NCBI RefSeq assembly: GCF_014193655.1
Contig: NZ_JACHZQ010000002.1
Coordinates: 434,001 to 498,000, forward strand
Length of the DNA: 64,000 nt
Origin: Rhizobium sp. BK313
GTDB taxonomy: Bacteria > Pseudomonadota > Alphaproteobacteria > Rhizobiales > Rhizobiaceae
Direction: 5' to 3'
Made by a program: the position numbers and the translations under genes. The notes under the pieces were generated by a model. That model made no database searches and was not told the origin of the DNA. It saw only the letters and a list, made by a program, of their open reading frames with translations. How positions within the stretch are numbered: position 1 is the stretch's first letter; every line of letters begins with the position of its first letter. Shown one piece after another: positions 53,503 to 63,015 of this stretch.

Positions 53503-54320
53503 GGCGTCCCCTCCAACGTCAAATCTTTCAGATGCATCCAAGAACTAGGCTAGACATACATCGCCACGGCGCAAAGCTCGAACCATTATAGTTCGATGCG
53601 CGCAAAGAACATCCTCTTCAAGATCTGAAGCAAGAATGTAATGTGAATGTAGTATTTGCCGCCTTGCCCGGTATTTTTTTAGGCGCTTCTAATATTTTAC
53701 ACCGTAACGCTGAGCACGCAAGAAATTTTCTAAATCGGCATGTTGTTGTGCTTGATGAAACGTAGAATCTCATCCATTGAGCGCGTTTATCCTTCTTCCG
53801 ATGGACAGTTGTAGCCCGTCTTGTGGGATAGCCAACTTCGGGCAAACACCGCCCATGCCTGTGAGTCCATGGCGAGGAGCAGCCTGCAGATCGTTCAGAG
53901 GCTATCCCTAAGGCTGCATTTGTGCGAGAATTTATGGAGAAAGACTTCCGCGGATGTTCCACAGCCGAGGCGCTTGCGTGGCGTATTGTCGATACTGGAA
54001 CAATACTTCCCAATAGTGCCGGCTGGCCCGCGCTAATGCGATGTCGAATTTTCCCGTGATAGAGTGTGAGTCACAGCCTAAGGTCGCTTTTTTGGGAATA
54101 GCCAGCGCAACTTGAATTGCCGTAACGGCATTGATGTGGCCCTGGTCCATCACGTCATTTCAAGTTTTTAAATTTCACAATCACATCATAGCGTTGTTGC
54201 GTCTCGAGCCTTCGGAACCGAATCTTAGAATTGCGTCTATTCGTTAAACGCCCTGAAAGACATCTTGTACTAGAACACTCACCTGTCGAATTCTGGGAGT
54301 CGTCTGGGATGTGGGAGATA
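53503..54320. other. About 820 bases of low-GC DNA without a supported gene
   Basis: AT-richer than its surroundings, with homopolymer T runs. On the plus strand a frame after TGA (53860-54055) reads like protein (AFVREFMEKDFRGC, then AEALAWRIVDTGTILPN), but it has no start with a ribosome site and matches nothing I know. It may be a decayed gene fragment. No insertion-sequence ends or repeats seen. Confidence 0.4.
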
Positions 54321-54563
54321 ATGAAGGCCGCTTTGATCGTCGTCGTTTGCGCAGCCGTGCCAATAGAAATGGCAGCCGCGCAATCGATCTCGGCAGAGCG
54401 GGGATATCAAACTGCTATGAAGCCCGCTGATATAAAAAAGAAAATAGTTAAGAGCAAAAACACGACACCTGCAAAATTTGTAAAGCCAATCTATCTCGGT
54501 GCGGCGCCATATATTTGCACACCGAGCGGATTTGGGCACACATCAAGATGCTTTTTAAGATGA
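54321..54563 (+). CDS. Small secreted protein of unknown function
   Basis: An 80-residue precursor with a signal peptide (MKAALIVVVCAAVPIEMAAAQ) and a mature part ending CTPSGFGHTSRCFLR, with two cysteines that could form a disulfide. I recall similar short exported rhizobial proteins but no function. ATG 54321 gives the best signal; ATG 54309 with GGGAG nine bases upstream is an alternative. A hairpin overlaps the stop codon. Confidence 0.6.
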   Translation: MKAALIVVVCAAVPIEMAAAQSISAERGYQTAMKPADIKKKIVKSKNTTPAKFVKPIYLGAAPYICTPSGFGHTSRCFLR

Positions 54564-54579
54564 GGGGCTTCCCTCATCT
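54558..54579 (+). terminator. Hairpin overlapping the stop codon of the small secreted protein
   Basis: AGATGAGGG (54558-54566) pairs with CCCTCATCT (54571-54579) across GCTT: nine perfect pairs. The stop codon TGA (54561-54563) is inside the 5' arm. No T-run follows, so termination is uncertain. Confidence 0.45.
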
Positions 54580-54708
54580 CAACGTCATCAGCGCTGGGTT
54601 GGATTCGAGACAAGTACAGACATACGAACCCGTATTATCAGCCGCTTAAGTGGGCACATACGCAGTTGGCCTCGTCAACCAGGAAATGCCTTTGCAGGAA
54701 TAGCCGAT

Positions 54709-55221
54709 CTACTTTTCTCGCTTCAGTTTTGCCCGCATGCGATTGTATCCGGCGGTGGCGTAGTCCCCAGGGCGCAACTTTCGGTATTCATCATCGACGT
54801 TGGCCGGCGTTGTTTTGAATGGATACCAATCTCCGTTCGGATCGCGCTTCTGGAATATGACGTTGCCTTTCTTTCGATGGCTGAAACACGTCAATGCTAA
54901 CGCTTTTCCTGTCTTCGCGTACCATGTGGCCCGGAAACAGAGCCTACCGGGGTCCGTTACAAACCAATGGCCAACGCCGTATGAACCCGTTCCTTCGCCA
55001 GACCACGCCCTAAAATCGCGTTGTTTCGCTGCAAAATAGCCGGCGCCGTCCTTCCAGATCCAGGTACGATTATAATAGAGCTGAAACACGCGCTCAGTGG
55101 TCAGTGGTACTGACATAGCTGGGGGCTTTGTCATCTTATTTTGTGGAGCGCTGGCGGCAAAAGCAGATGTGCTGATCGCACCAAGGATGCACGATAGTAA
55201 CAGCGTTCGGAATACAGTCAT
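54709..55221 (-). CDS. DUF995-like exported protein
   Basis: A 170-residue protein with a signal peptide (MTVFRTLLLSCILGAISTSAFAA) and a domain with the pattern W.DGAGYF, FRAWSGEGTGSYG, GHWFVTDPGRLCFRATW and a later LTCF, typical of DUF995 proteins of rhizobia. Two cysteines may be a disulfide. ATG 55221 follows AGGAGG. Function unknown, probably periplasmic. The open frame to 55404 lies in the divergent promoter region and is set aside. Confidence 0.76.
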   Translation of the reverse strand: MTVFRTLLLSCILGAISTSAFAASAPQNKMTKPPAMSVPLTTERVFQLYYNRTWIWKDGAGYFAAKQRDFRAWSGEGTGSYGVGHWFVTDPGRLCFRATWYAKTGKALALTCFSHRKKGNVIFQKRDPNGDWYPFKTTPANVDDEYRKLRPGDYATAGYNRMRAKLKREK

Positions 55222-55578
55222 TGGTTTCCTCCTGTCTGCTGGATGTCCGTCGGCAAATGATTTGCGAGTGATTAGCCCTGGAAGAATTGTCGTTTCTGAG
55301 CCGTCTGTTTGCCGATTTGAGCAGCTTGTGGTTGATCTTGCAAGCGCCCGATTTTTGCGACCATGTCCGGTTCCTTTTCCCAGCAGTGGGATTGCGGGCG
55401 TCAATCGAACGAAAACGGCTCAGTTGCGAAACGTCACTGACGCCGGGGACGGCGTTGTAATTCGCCGCCAGATTGAACAGATCCATGCCTTATCCATCAT
55501 AAACGATCTGGTTTTAAATCGTTTGCTGAAAAACACCTTGAGTGGTACAAATGGCTTTCCGAGTGCTGCGAGGAAATA
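55222..55578. other. 357-base divergent promoter region
   Basis: Lies between the divergent DUF995-like and AraC genes. I see no gene in it; the frame from 55097 to 55648 on the plus strand is antisense to the exported-protein gene and is rejected. An AT-rich stretch at 55490-55550 is the probable promoter of the AraC gene. Confidence 0.4.
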
Positions 55579-56766
55579 TTGCCGGACTCACCACAGAATG
55601 GGCATTCCCCACCAGTTCCCGTCGAAAGACAAAATGACGGGCAGCTAAATGCGCACCCGATTTCGCAGGTCGAACGCCGACGTTGGCCGCGGTCATCGGA
55701 CACTGGTCTTGACGCAAATCCACCTTTGCCGCCGGCCTTGGAACCTCTCCGGTTTTCGACGCGCGATTTGGCATTGAGCGATCAGTTCGCGGCCTGGCAA
55801 GCGTATTTGGCGCCTCTCATCGATGTCAGATTGCCGGACGGCGTATCGGCGGAAGCCGGCTTCCCCGCCGATCATACGGCCTGGAATCTTGGCAGCATGC
55901 TCGTCGTCCAGCAATCGGTACCCGCACATTCTTACGCGCGTTCGGCGGCCAAGCTGCGGTCAAATTCAATCGATCATTGGCATATCGTGTTGCTGCGCAC
56001 CGGCCGAAGCTGGACAGAGTTCGATGGTAAGGTATCGGAGGGTGGGCCCGGAAAGGTGGAGCTAAGGTCGCTCGGCCATCCGTTTAGAGGAAGAGCCACT
56101 GACACACAAAGTCTTTCCTTTTACATGCCGCGGGAATTGTTTTTGGACACGGCTGTGGTCAACGACATCAAGAATAATATGGTATTTTCCGATACCTACA
56201 TTAACCTCTTGATCGACTACCTAGGTAGCATCGAGACGAAGCTGACCAGCATGACTGCGCCGGATCTGCCCCGTGTCGTCCAAACAACGCGCGATATGCT
56301 GGTGACATGTCTTTCGTCACCGACGGGAAACACTGATCCTGAAAAACCACAAAGTAACTTAGCCCTGATGGAGCGTGTACGCCGCTTCGTCCAGCGCAAT
56401 TTGAGCTCACAAAATCTCACGCCGGATACAATATGCCGCGAACTCGGGATTTCGCGCACTCGACTTTACCAATTGTTCGAGTCGAGCGGTGGCGTCCTGC
56501 ATTATATACAAAAGCGCCGCCTTTTTTCAGCACATGTTGCGCTAAGCGACAGCGTTAACCGGCAGCAAATTTTGGAGATCGCCACCGCTGTCGGGTTTAC
56601 CTCCGCGGCTCACTTCAGCCGAGCGTTCAGCAAGGAATTTGGTTATACGCCTCGCGAAGCTCGAAATATTGCAGCTCCGCCCTTTCTCGCACGGGCAGTT
56701 TCACCCGTGCACATGAAAGATAGCTCAAATCCATTTGGCAACTGGCTTAATTCCCTCGGACATTGA
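55579..56766 (+). CDS. AraC-family transcriptional regulator
   Basis: A 395-residue regulator with a C-terminal AraC/XylS DNA-binding domain of two helix-turn-helix units: TPDTICRELGISRTRLYQLF and ILEIATAVGFTSAAHFSRAF, then FGYTPREAR. The N-terminal 250 residues resemble the AraC-binding-like (cupin_6, DUF6597-like) sensor domain of transcriptional activators such as FeaR. The start is TTG at 55579 with GAGG five bases upstream; the first 50 residues are low-complexity. Its target is unclear; the polysaccharide operon at 57102 or the exported-protein genes are candidates. Confidence 0.82.
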   Translation: MPDSPQNGHSPPVPVERQNDGQLNAHPISQVERRRWPRSSDTGLDANPPLPPALEPLRFSTRDLALSDQFAAWQAYLAPLIDVRLPDGVSAEAGFPADHTAWNLGSMLVVQQSVPAHSYARSAAKLRSNSIDHWHIVLLRTGRSWTEFDGKVSEGGPGKVELRSLGHPFRGRATDTQSLSFYMPRELFLDTAVVNDIKNNMVFSDTYINLLIDYLGSIETKLTSMTAPDLPRVVQTTRDMLVTCLSSPTGNTDPEKPQSNLALMERVRRFVQRNLSSQNLTPDTICRELGISRTRLYQLFESSGGVLHYIQKRRLFSAHVALSDSVNRQQILEIATAVGFTSAAHFSRAFSKEFGYTPREARNIAAPPFLARAVSPVHMKDSSNPFGNWLNSLGH

Positions 56767-57101
56767 TGCAGAGCATCTGCAGTCAAGACTTGGCACGCGT
56801 AGCCGCGAAAGCGGCTGCGACCGTTAGCTGACCGCGTCGATCATCGAAGCGAGATAACCAGACTTTCCCCGAATAGGACCGTGACCACATGCCGATCCCG
56901 AAAATCGCGATCGGCAAGACATGCTGTCGCAAATATGGACGCTACGGCAAGTTTCAGGATTCGCGTCTAACGACAGTTAGAAATTAGGCAAGTATAAAAA
57001 AACAATAATAACAACGCCGAATACAACGCTTTGGCCCGGTTTGGCACACCACAAGTGTGCTTTCAACCGGCAAAGAACAGGCAGACTTTGGGGTTAGATC
57101 G
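56767..57101. promoter_or_regulatory. 335-base region with two dyads, upstream of the polysaccharide operon
   Basis: GCCGATC-N11-GATCGGC (56891-56915) and TCTAAC-GACA-GTTAGA (56966-56981) are perfect inverted repeats. The DNA after 56980 is AT-rich with A-runs and is the likely promoter of the operon. No gene seen. Confidence 0.42.
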
Positions 57102-58151
57102 ATGAAAGTCATGCGTCCGATAAACAACCGCATTAGTACTGATACGCTCATTAGCGAGATAGGTGTCATCCGCTCAAAACAACAGGCTCGGCACATTCTA
57201 GTCGCCGGCGGCGCTGGTTTTCTTGGGTCGCATCTTTGCGAACGCCTCCTCAAATTGGGGCACACGGTCATCTGCGTTGACAATTTTTCAACGGGACTGG
57301 AACGCAATATCAGCCATCTGCGGGACTACCAGCGCTTCAGCGTCATAAGGCACGACGTCGTTGATCCAATCGATATCGAGGTCGATGAGATCTACAATCT
57401 CGCTTGCCCGGCATCGCCGCCTCACTACCAGGCCGATCCCGTGCATACGATGAAGACCTCTGTCTTCGGTGCACTCAATTTGCTGGAACTGGCTGCATGC
57501 ACCGGTGCCCGCATCTTCCAGGCTTCGACGTCGGAAGTATACGGCGACCCTCTTGTGCATCCCCAGGTTGAAGGTTATTGGGGGAATGTGAACCCGTTTG
57601 GCCCGCGATCCTGTTACGACGAGGGCAAGCGCAGCGCCGAAACATTGTTCTTTGATTTTCATCAAAGGTACGACGTCGAGATCAAGGTCGCTCGAATCTT
57701 CAATACTTACGGCCCCAATATGCGTCCCGACGATGGCCGTGTCGTATCCAACTTCATCGTGCAAGCGCTGAAGGGTCAGGACATAACGATCTACGGCGAT
57801 GGCTCGCAGACACGCTCGTTCTGCTTTGTCGATGATCTCATCGAAGGTTTTCAGCAGTTGATGGCGACCGAGCCGTCATTCACCGGGCCCGTCAACCTTG
57901 GGAATCCGGGCGAGTTCACCATTCTCGAACTCGCCGAGCAGGTGATCAAACTGACCGGCTCGAGCTCGAAGACCATACGTAAGCCGCTGCCGACAGATGA
58001 TCCGCAGCAGCGCCGCCCCGATATATCGCTTGCACAGCACAAACTGGGCTGGCAGCCCTTGGTGCCTCTATCCACCGGCCTGGAAAGGACGATCTGCTAT
58101 TTCGATCGCCTCCTGACCCTGGAAGCACATGAATGGGTGGGGACCGCGTGA
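57102..58151 (+). CDS. UDP-glucuronate decarboxylase (UXS-type)
   Basis: A 349-residue extended SDR that turns UDP-glucuronate into UDP-xylose. The NAD motif GGAGFLGSH begins near residue 36; the active site is S-TSEVYGDP (T143-E145) with Y172 and K176 (CYDEGK). [10 protein letters not shown] and [14 protein letters not shown] are UXS marks. The ATG at 57102 follows GGGG; codons from 57057 are an upstream extension. The stop overlaps the next start (TGATG). It supplies a precursor for the polysaccharide made by this operon. Confidence 0.86.
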   Translation: MKVMRPINNRISTDTLISEIGVIRSKQQARHILVAGGAGFLGSHLCERLLKLGHTVICVDNFSTGLERNISHLRDYQRFSVIRHDVVDPIDIEVDEIYNLACPASPPHYQADPVHTMKTSVFGALNLLELAACTGARIFQASTSEVYGDPLVHPQVEGYWGNVNPFGPRSCYDEGKRSAETLFFDFHQRYDVEIKVARIFNTYGPNMRPDDGRVVSNFIVQALKGQDITIYGDGSQTRSFCFVDDLIEGFQQLMATEPSFTGPVNLGNPGEFTILELAEQVIKLTGSSSKTIRKPLPTDDPQQRRPDISLAQHKLGWQPLVPLSTGLERTICYFDRLLTLEAHEWVGTA

Positions 58152-59137
58152 TGCCACAGCGAAAAGTTCTGGTAGCGGGTGGCGCCGGATATATCGGCAG
58201 CCACACGGCCAAGCTCCTTCATTCAAACGGTGTTGAGCCTGTTGTCTTTGACAATCTGGTCACCGGACATCGCTCTTCTGTGCGTTGGGGACCATTCGTG
58301 TACGGCGACATCCTCGACACCAGCAGCTTGACGCGGACCCTCATCCAATACAAGCCGGATGCGGTCGTGCATTTTGCCGCATCCGCCTATGTCGGAGAGT
58401 CCGTCGAAGACCCCGCGAAATATTACAGGAACAACGTCAGCGGCACGCTATCCCTTTTGGACGCCTGCCGTCATGCCGAAATCGACAAAATCATTTTCTC
58501 GTCAAGTTGCGCGACCTACGGGACGCCGCAGTCTCTGCCCATTACTGAAACGACCTCGCAGCAACCGATCAATCCATACGGCAGAACGAAGCTCATCGCC
58601 GAGCAGATGCTGCAGGATTATGCGACTGCCTATGACCTGAAATATGTTGCGCTGCGGTACTTTAACGCGTGCGGTGCGGATCCGGACGGCGAACTTGGCG
58701 AATGGCATGAGCCGGAGACGCATCTCATTCCGAGAGCATTGCTCGCTGCCGGCGGTGCAATCTCGCACCTTTCTGTCTTCGGCGACGACTACGACACCGA
58801 AGATGGAACCTGCGTTCGCGACTATATCCACGTGACGGATCTGGCGCGCGCCCATGTTCTGGCACTTCAACACCTCATCAACGGTGGCCGGAACCTCGCA
58901 GTCAATCTCGGAACCGGATATGGCTTGTCGATAGGCGAAATCCTGAAGGCCATCGGTCGTGTCACCAGACGCGAAGTACCGGTTGAAATGCGTCCAAGAC
59001 GAGCCGGCGACCCGCCGGCTCTCTATGCTGATCCGGCCTTCGCGCGCGAGGTGCTTGGCTTCTCGCCCGAATATTCCGACATCGACACCATCATCCGGAC
59101 TGCGGCTCCCTTTTTTGGCCTGGAGTCACGGGCATGA
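58151..59137 (+). CDS. UDP-glucose 4-epimerase (GalE-type)
   Basis: A 328-residue SDR of the GalE family: NAD motif GGAGYIGSH near the start, SSSCATYG and NPYGRTK (YxxxK), and FNACGADPDGELGEWH, which is characteristic. It makes UDP-galactose from UDP-glucose. Its ATG overlaps the stop of the decarboxylase and its end overlaps the glycosyltransferase start by four bases, so expression is coupled. Whether galactose enters the polymer is not shown. Often a second galE is present in rhizobia. Confidence 0.88.
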   Translation: MPQRKVLVAGGAGYIGSHTAKLLHSNGVEPVVFDNLVTGHRSSVRWGPFVYGDILDTSSLTRTLIQYKPDAVVHFAASAYVGESVEDPAKYYRNNVSGTLSLLDACRHAEIDKIIFSSSCATYGTPQSLPITETTSQQPINPYGRTKLIAEQMLQDYATAYDLKYVALRYFNACGADPDGELGEWHEPETHLIPRALLAAGGAISHLSVFGDDYDTEDGTCVRDYIHVTDLARAHVLALQHLINGGRNLAVNLGTGYGLSIGEILKAIGRVTRREVPVEMRPRRAGDPPALYADPAFAREVLGFSPEYSDIDTIIRTAAPFFGLESRA

Positions 59138-61017
59138 CGGATGTGGCAGACAAAATCGCACCGGATACCACTGAGCCGGCACAGGTCCCGGTTCTCGAAG
59201 GTCGCCACCGAAAGGAATATCTTGTCGGTGCTGCGATCTGGCTGGCAATGCTCGTCTATTTCTGGGCCTGGTGGCTGAAGCCAGAGCACTATATCGGGTT
59301 TTGGCGCTTCACTCTGGTTACCGCCATACTAGCTTGGGTGACCCTTCTACCGGCCTATTTCATTGCGATATTCTATCGCGCTCAGAAACCCGCCGGACCA
59401 CTGCGGCTGCCCGCAGGCAGCCGCGTCGCCATGGTCGTGACCAAAGCCCCGTCCGAACCTTTTTCTGTCGTGGCAATGACCTTGGAAGCCATGCTGAAAC
59501 AAGCGTTTCCGCACGATACATGGCTTGCCGACGAAGATCCGAGCCCAGAGACGTTGAACTGGTGCCAACAGCGTGGCGTCCTCGTTTCAACACGAAAGAA
59601 CAGGCCGGATTATCACCGGACGACTTGGCCGCGCCGCACGCGATGCAAGGAGGGCAATCTCGCCTTTTTCTACGATCATTATGGCTATGACCGCTACGAT
59701 TTCGTCGTGCAGCTCGACGCCGATCACGTCCCGGAACCTGGTTATCTCAGCGAAATGCTGCGCCCGTTTGGCGATTCCCGTGTCGGTTACGTCTCAGCAC
59801 CAAGCGTCTGCGATCGCAACGCGTCGGAAAGCTGGGCTGCGCGCGGGCGGCTTTACGCCGAGGCGAGCATGCATGGTTCCCTCCAGGCCGGCTATAATTA
59901 CGGGCTCGCTCCTCTTTGCATCGGATCGCACTATGCCGTGCGCACCATCGCCCTCAAGGAAATAGGGGGACTGGGACCGGAACTTGCGGAGGACCATTCG
60001 ACGACATTGATGATGAATGCGCATGGTTGGCGTGGTGTGCATGCGCTTGATGCTATCGCGCATGGTGACGGCCCTCGCACATTCACGGATCTCATCACCC
60101 AGGAGTTTCAGTGGTCGCGCAGCCTTGTCATGCTGCTCCTGCGATACTCGCCGATTTACATTCAGCGCCTGCCCCTGAAATTGAAGTGTCAATTTGTGTT
60201 CGCTCAGCTGTGGTATCCGCTTTTTGCATTGTTCATGGCCTTGATGTTCGTCATGCCAATTCTGGCGCTTGTCGGCCATCAGAACTTTGCGGCGGTGACC
60301 TATCCCGAATTTGTTGCCCATTTCGCGCCGCTTTCCTTCACCTTGACACTGCTGGCCTATCGCTGGCGAGCCACCGGTTCGTTCCGGCCGTTCGATGCCA
60401 AGATCTTGAGCTGGGAGGCAATATTTTTCCTCTTCGCACGTTGGCCCTGGGCATTGGCTGGGACAGTCGCTGCCGTCCGGGACTGGATGACGGACTCCTA
60501 TGTCGACTTTCGCATCACACCCAAAGGTGCGTCTGAAGTGGATCCGCTGCCTTGGCGAGTCTTGATGCCCTACGGTCTATTGTCATTGGCTTCCGTATTG
60601 CCGGTTTTATTTGTCGACAACGCTGTTGAAACGCGGGGTTTCTATATCTTCGGAATTATCAATTCCGTGCTCTACACCCTTCTGTTGCTGATCATCGTCA
60701 TCCAGCACGCTCGGGAAAATGTCGTCAGGATTCGAGCACGGATGTATCGGCCGGTCATGGCCGCGAGCCTCCTCTGCCTCGTCGCTGCTCCAGGTTTTGC
60801 CACCGTTGAACGCGGACCGGAAGGATTGGCGTCTCTGGCGTGGGGTACTGGACGATTGAGACTTTATGAAACGAGGTACGCGGTGGCCGGGGCTGGTCTT
60901 GGAAGGCAAGACCTCCAACGGCTGACGTTCAAGCCACATTGGTTGCCCGCCGCGTCGAATATCAACCTTGCACAAGAAGAACCATCAGATCCGATCTTGA
61001 GGATCGGAAACGACTAG
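59134..61017 (+). CDS. Processive family GT2 glycosyltransferase, cellulose-synthase-like
   Basis: A 627-residue membrane GT2. Two N-terminal helices (32-52, 65-85) precede a cytosolic catalytic domain with DED (127-129), DADH (near 191) and ELAEDHS (near 286); the acceptor motif is TQEFQWSRS, a QxxxW form without the usual arginine of QxxRW. Four or five helices follow, and a C-terminal tail of about 100 residues. It should polymerise a beta-linked glycan and extrude it. Next to UDP-xylose and UDP-galactose genes and a GH26, which points to a mannan- or glucan-like exopolymer. No BcsB or c-di-GMP PilZ gene lies nearby. Confidence 0.84.
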   Translation: MTDVADKIAPDTTEPAQVPVLEGRHRKEYLVGAAIWLAMLVYFWAWWLKPEHYIGFWRFTLVTAILAWVTLLPAYFIAIFYRAQKPAGPLRLPAGSRVAMVVTKAPSEPFSVVAMTLEAMLKQAFPHDTWLADEDPSPETLNWCQQRGVLVSTRKNRPDYHRTTWPRRTRCKEGNLAFFYDHYGYDRYDFVVQLDADHVPEPGYLSEMLRPFGDSRVGYVSAPSVCDRNASESWAARGRLYAEASMHGSLQAGYNYGLAPLCIGSHYAVRTIALKEIGGLGPELAEDHSTTLMMNAHGWRGVHALDAIAHGDGPRTFTDLITQEFQWSRSLVMLLLRYSPIYIQRLPLKLKCQFVFAQLWYPLFALFMALMFVMPILALVGHQNFAAVTYPEFVAHFAPLSFTLTLLAYRWRATGSFRPFDAKILSWEAIFFLFARWPWALAGTVAAVRDWMTDSYVDFRITPKGASEVDPLPWRVLMPYGLLSLASVLPVLFVDNAVETRGFYIFGIINSVLYTLLLLIIVIQHARENVVRIRARMYRPVMAASLLCLVAAPGFATVERGPEGLASLAWGTGRLRLYETRYAVAGAGLGRQDLQRLTFKPHWLPAASNINLAQEEPSDPILRIGND

Positions 61018-61060
61018 CAGGCATCTGGTGCCAATGTGTTGTTGACAGGAGGAAAACCCA

Positions 61061-62020
61061 ATGAACAACAAGAAAACCAAGGCAGCAATGGTCGCCCTAT
61101 TTGCAACTTTAGCGACGACGGGAACAATTTTGGCGGCGAGCATACCGCGCGGAATCCCGGTCGGCGAGGCGGTTCATGCCGGCCAGATTACCGACAAACG
61201 GCCGAAGATCGGTCCGGATTCACTCACCTTTGGCGCCTATGATCCTCACGGTGATTTCAGCGACGACCCGAACTCAAAGATCGAGCATCTTTTCCTTCCC
61301 TGGGAAGATGTCGATCTGTCAACGCTATCCCTCGCCGACGAGTACGCCCAGAAACGGGGGCGGAAGCTTCTGATTACGATAGAACCGTGGTCCTGGTCGA
61401 CAGACTGGCGATTGTCTCCCGAGAAGCTGCTCGAAGGCATTCTGGCTGGCAGATACGATAGCAACATGGCTGCGGTCTGCGCCACGGCAGCCACACTGAA
61501 GAGTGATGTGACCATCCGCTGGGCGCAAGAGATGGACGAAACCGACAATCAGTTCATCTGGGCGCACTGGCAACCCAGCAGCTACGTCGCTGCCTATCGG
61601 CGAATGGTGGACGTGTGCCGCGAACATAATAAGTCGGCGAAATACATGTGGTCGCCCAAGGGCGAGCCCGGTCTTGCCGCATTCTATCCCGGCAATGATG
61701 TCGTCGATGTCATTGGCCTTTCGGTGTTCGGCCTGCAAAAGTTCGACAAGGATCATTTTGGCGCGGACCGGACGTTTGCCCAATTGCTCGCGCCCAAATA
61801 TCGGCTGGTCCAGGGTTTCGCTAAACCCGTCGTTGTGGCTGAACTTGGTTATGAAGGAGACTCCACATACGTTGGCAACTGGGCTGAAAATGCTGCCAAG
61901 CGATATCCCGAATTTCCGAATCTGACGGCCGTGGTCTACTTCAACGACAAGGAGCTCTATCCTTGGCCGAAGCCCTATGGGCTGCCGAACTGGCGGGTTG
62001 TCAGGGAGGCGACAAACTAA
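61061..62020 (+). CDS. GH26-family glycoside hydrolase (beta-mannanase-like)
   Basis: A 319-residue secreted enzyme with a signal peptide (to about residue 26) and the GH26 barrel: acid/base E157 in IRWAQEMDE and nucleophile E261 in VVVAELGYEGD. The fold acts on beta-1,4-mannan or beta-1,3/1,4-glucan. AGGAGG lies 5-6 bases before the ATG. It is 43 bases after the glycosyltransferase, so it probably trims or releases the polymer in the periplasm. This is the reason to suspect a glucomannan or mixed-linkage product. Confidence 0.82.
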   Translation: MNNKKTKAAMVALFATLATTGTILAASIPRGIPVGEAVHAGQITDKRPKIGPDSLTFGAYDPHGDFSDDPNSKIEHLFLPWEDVDLSTLSLADEYAQKRGRKLLITIEPWSWSTDWRLSPEKLLEGILAGRYDSNMAAVCATAATLKSDVTIRWAQEMDETDNQFIWAHWQPSSYVAAYRRMVDVCREHNKSAKYMWSPKGEPGLAAFYPGNDVVDVIGLSVFGLQKFDKDHFGADRTFAQLLAPKYRLVQGFAKPVVVAELGYEGDSTYVGNWAENAAKRYPEFPNLTAVVYFNDKELYPWPKPYGLPNWRVVREATN

Positions 62021-62380
62021 ACCGGATACCGCAATTAGCCTCTTCGCAAGTATAATATCGGTGCTGTGACAAGGCCCGGTCCGAAGATAGAAGCTGTCTG
62101 GATCGCAGCGCCGCTATCGTGGTCAAAGGCCGAAAGCTTCGTTCAAGGGGGGGCATGAAGCGGGTGCGACGGGGAGCTCGTCGCATCCGTTTCATCGGAT
62201 TCGATAAACCCGGTTTTCTTTTGCCGGCGACGCCGCGACACAGCGGGCGCTAAGCCGAAATTTTGCATTCAGACATGCGGCCTCTGCGCCTGGGCAATTC
62301 TTGTTCGCAATTTATATGTGTGATAGCTTAAATACAGTTTCGCGCTTGCGAACCAGGAATGGTGGGGTGAGGGGTGCGCG
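62021..62380. other. 360-base gap with one hairpin
   Basis: TGCGACG (62165-62171) pairs with CGTCGCA (62179-62185) around GGGAGCT. It may be a weak terminator of the polysaccharide operon; only GTTTC follows. The last 60 bases are AT-rich, a probable promoter of the ankyrin gene. No gene found. Confidence 0.4.
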
Positions 62381-62971
62381 ATGAATGTTCTCTGGGCTTC
62401 CGTTGTCGGTATCGTGTTCGGGTTTTCCGTCGCGTCGGCCGGCCCTTTACATGATGCTGCCAGAGACGGGAACGTCGAGCGCGTGAAACAGCTTCTCAAC
62501 CAGGGAGCTGACATATCGGAACCGGACAATGCGGGCGAGCCACCCCTGCTGATTGCGTCGCTTGCCGGACATGCTGATGTCGTCGTTCTCCTGTTGGATC
62601 GTGGATCCGACATCGAGATTCGCAACAAGGGGGGGCTGACGGCGCTGCATGCGGCAGCCTATGGCGGACATCTAGAGGTCGTGGAGCTGCTTGTCGCCAA
62701 GGGCGCTGATGTCAACGACGAAAAGAACTTCTACAGAATGTCGGCGCTGCATGCGGCGGCGGAAGAAGGCCATGCGGACGTGATCGCCTTTCTGCTGACA
62801 AAAAAGGCGGACGTCGAAGCAAAGGAAAGGAACGGCTACACGCCGGTGACCCAGGCTGGATGGCGCTCCCATTGGGATGCGGTGAACCTGTTATTGAAAG
62901 CGGGCGCCGCCTGTCAGGGAGCCGATCTCGTCGGTCAGTGGCTCTATGACGAATGCACGAAGCGAAAATGA
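62381..62971 (+). CDS. Exported ankyrin-repeat protein
   Basis: A 196-residue protein with a signal peptide (MNVLWASVVGIVFGFSVASA) and four to five ankyrin repeats from residue 25 (for example LHDAARDGNVERVKQLLNQG, and GLTALHAAAYGGHLEVVELL). The repeats bind proteins. A periplasmic location is predicted. GAGGGG precedes the ATG. The YHS gene follows 44 bases later in the same direction; similar ankyrin genes in bacteria often sit next to catalases or redox enzymes. Confidence 0.86.
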   Translation: MNVLWASVVGIVFGFSVASAGPLHDAARDGNVERVKQLLNQGADISEPDNAGEPPLLIASLAGHADVVVLLLDRGSDIEIRNKGGLTALHAAAYGGHLEVVELLVAKGADVNDEKNFYRMSALHAAAEEGHADVIAFLLTKKADVEAKERNGYTPVTQAGWRSHWDAVNLLLKAGAACQGADLVGQWLYDECTKRK

Positions 62972-63015
62972 GACTTCATGCAGCGAATGCCGCTTCCCGA
63001 AATCGGAGGATTGTC

